A stretch of DNA of 64,000 nt, from positions 62,001-126,000 of the forward strand of contig NZ_JACJGM010000001.1 in the NCBI RefSeq assembly GCF_015024225.1, written 5' to 3'. The stretch is from Nocardioides lijunqiniae. GTDB taxonomy: Bacteria > Actinomycetota > Actinomycetes > Propionibacteriales > Nocardioidaceae. The translations under genes and the position numbers were made by a program. Shown piece by piece: positions 63,023 to 64,000 of this stretch; the first letter of the stretch is position 1, and every line of letters begins with the position of its first letter. The notes below the pieces were generated by a model. That model did not search any database and had not been told where the DNA came from. It saw nothing but the letters and a program-made list of their open reading frames with translations.

Positions 63023-64000
63023 ATGCTCTCCTCAGCGCGCCCTTTTTCGGGCCGGAAGGCGATCCTCGCGGCGGCTGCCGCGGCCTCGCTGCTCGTGACC
63101 GCGGGTTGCTCCGACAGCGGTTCCGACGACGCGTCCGGTGACTCCGACGTCATCACGATCGGGTTCGCCCTCAGCCAGAGCGGCAACATGGCGCCGTTCG
63201 ACGTCGAGCCCGGCAACGCCGCGATGCTCCGCATCAAGGAGATCAACGACGACGGCGGCGTCGACGGCAAGCAGATCAAGACCGTCACCAAGGACGTCCG
63301 CTCCGACCCCGACACGGTGGGCACCGCTGCGACGGAGCTCGTCGCCGACGGCATCGACCTGCTGGTCACCCCCTGCGACTTCGACCTGAGCGCGCCCGGC
63401 GCGGCCGTGGCGCAGGCCGCCTCCGTCCCCTCGGTGTCCATCTGTGCCGGTGACCCGAAGATGGCCGACACCACGACCCTGGGCGACTACGTCTTCTCGG
63501 CCAACGCCGGCAGCGACGTCGAGGGCGCCACCGGCGCCGCCTGGGCCGACGCCCAGGGCTGGTCCTCGGCGTACCTCCTGCAGGACGAGAGCATCGAGTA
63601 CACCAAGTCGGCCGGTCGCTACTTCGAGGCCGAGTTCGAGGAGCTGGGTGGCGAGGTCGTCGGGAACGACGCCTTCCCCGGCGGCGACAACGTCAACATC
63701 AGCAGCCAGGTCAGCCGGATCAAGGGCCTCGCCACGAAGCCCGACTTCATCTACGTCGCCAGCTGGAACCCCGGCGGCGCCACGGCCATCCGCCAGCTGC
63801 GCGAGGGTGGCATCGACGTGCCGATCGTCGGCCCCGCGGCCCTGGACGGCCAGGTCCTCCTCGACATCGTCGGAGACTCGGCCAGCGACGTCTACTACAC
63901 CGGCTTCGCCTGCTACGTCTACTGCACCGGCGCCGACTCCGCCGAGCTGGACGCCTTCGTGACCGACTACCAGGCCGAGTACGACTCCGAGCCCGCCTCC
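63023..64000 (+). CDS. ABC transporter substrate-binding lipoprotein, Leu/Ile/Val type (3' partial)
   Basis: At least 326 residues of a Peripla_BP_6-type binding protein; the frame is still open at the right edge. A lipoprotein signal peptide (ILAAAAAASLLVTAGCSDSG, lipobox TAGC) is followed by an acidic Ser/Asp linker. The mature protein opens VITIGFALSQSGNMAPFDVE, then ALRIKEINDDGG-like AAMLRIKEINDDGGVDGKQI, the hallmark of branched-chain amino acid/amide-binding proteins. Members bind leucine, amides, urea or aromatic acids. It should be followed by permease and ATPase genes beyond the window, making it the uptake system for the cluster substrate. TAGGTAGGAC precedes ATG 63023. Confidence 0.93.
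   Translation, partial: MLSSARPFSGRKAILAAAAAASLLVTAGCSDSGSDDASGDSDVITIGFALSQSGNMAPFDVEPGNAAMLRIKEINDDGGVDGKQIKTVTKDVRSDPDTVGTAATELVADGIDLLVTPCDFDLSAPGAAVAQAASVPSVSICAGDPKMADTTTLGDYVFSANAGSDVEGATGAAWADAQGWSSAYLLQDESIEYTKSAGRYFEAEFEELGGEVVGNDAFPGGDNVNISSQVSRIKGLATKPDFIYVASWNPGGATAIRQLREGGIDVPIVGPAALDGQVLLDIVGDSASDVYYTGFACYVYCTGADSAELDAFVTDYQAEYDSEPAS

Noticed and set aside
55086..64000. A complete mycofactocin biosynthetic locus
   Set aside because: No short precursor peptide ending in a CGVY-like motif, no MftB-like chaperone and no radical-SAM CxxxCxxC protein is visible; only MftD- and MftG-like genes are present.

Overview
The window is very GC-rich chromosomal DNA with frequent GTG starts, many 4-base start/stop overlaps, a lysine/alanine-tailed actinobacterial topoisomerase I, Tad pilus genes of the DUF4244/TadE type and a K+-independent membrane pyrophosphatase. 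Together these point to a high-GC actinobacterium, most likely in the Nocardioidaceae (Nocardioides-like). The family assignment is inference from gene content; no rRNA is present. No CRISPR array, transposase or prophage was seen.

Region by region. 1-1704: end of a Tad/Flp pilus operon. 1708-3771: a TetR regulator divergent from an NmrA-type oxidoreductase, and a small membrane protein. 3800-9389: DUF1998 helicase, a STAS anti-sigma antagonist, a 30-bp perfect palindrome, and hppA with a strong terminator. 9440-12136: methyltransferase, DUF1330 protein and XRE regulator. 12173-16555: a secreted protein with 11 carboxypeptidase-regulatory-like repeats, divergent from topA (16784-19507). 19594-23939: a secreted protein, then a coupled tmk-holB-peptidase operon. 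23999-25358: LysR regulator, small Cys protein, tRNA-Thr(CGT) and its terminator.

25416-44490 looks like a low-oxygen accessory block. It opens with a tRNA-Arg-like 3' remnant beside tRNA-Thr. It carries a DUF305-like gene, a tightly overlapping narK-narG-narH-narJ-narI-hemerythrin operon, a cupin, a DUF6221 protein, a CtpF-like P-type ATPase, phosphoketolase and acetate kinase. It ends in a gene-poor, palindrome-rich stretch where a 5'-truncated replication-relaxation gene abuts, head to head, a 5'-truncated NarL/LuxR response regulator. DosR-like sequence matches lie upstream of several of these genes. Nitrate respiration, phosphoketolase plus acetate kinase (acetyl phosphate to ATP) and an ion pump would make sense together under oxygen limitation.

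44545-50916: a five-gene minus-strand operon (ABC ATPase, ABC-2 permease, PAP2 lipid phosphatase, STAS-like protein, MFS exporter) divergent from a NarL-type histidine kinase/response regulator pair, probably its controller. 51016-53428: an SPFH/GYF protein plus a zinc-ribbon membrane protein resembling Bacillus YdjI/YdjG. 53519-55085: an HSL-type esterase and a lipoprotein.

55086-64000 (running off the right edge) is the most novel-looking part. It is a divergent catabolic cluster. On the minus strand are a glutamine-synthetase-like ligase, a FluG-like amidohydrolase and an M20 amidohydrolase. On the plus strand are an MftD-like FMN enzyme (with NHGGNN in place of NHGGRQ), a GMC flavoprotein reminiscent of MftG, a class III aminotransferase and a Leu/Ile/Val-type substrate-binding lipoprotein. 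No mycofactocin precursor, MftB or MftC is visible. I propose uptake and oxidation of an amine or amide compound through gamma-glutamyl or related amide intermediates, using enzymes related to the mycofactocin system.
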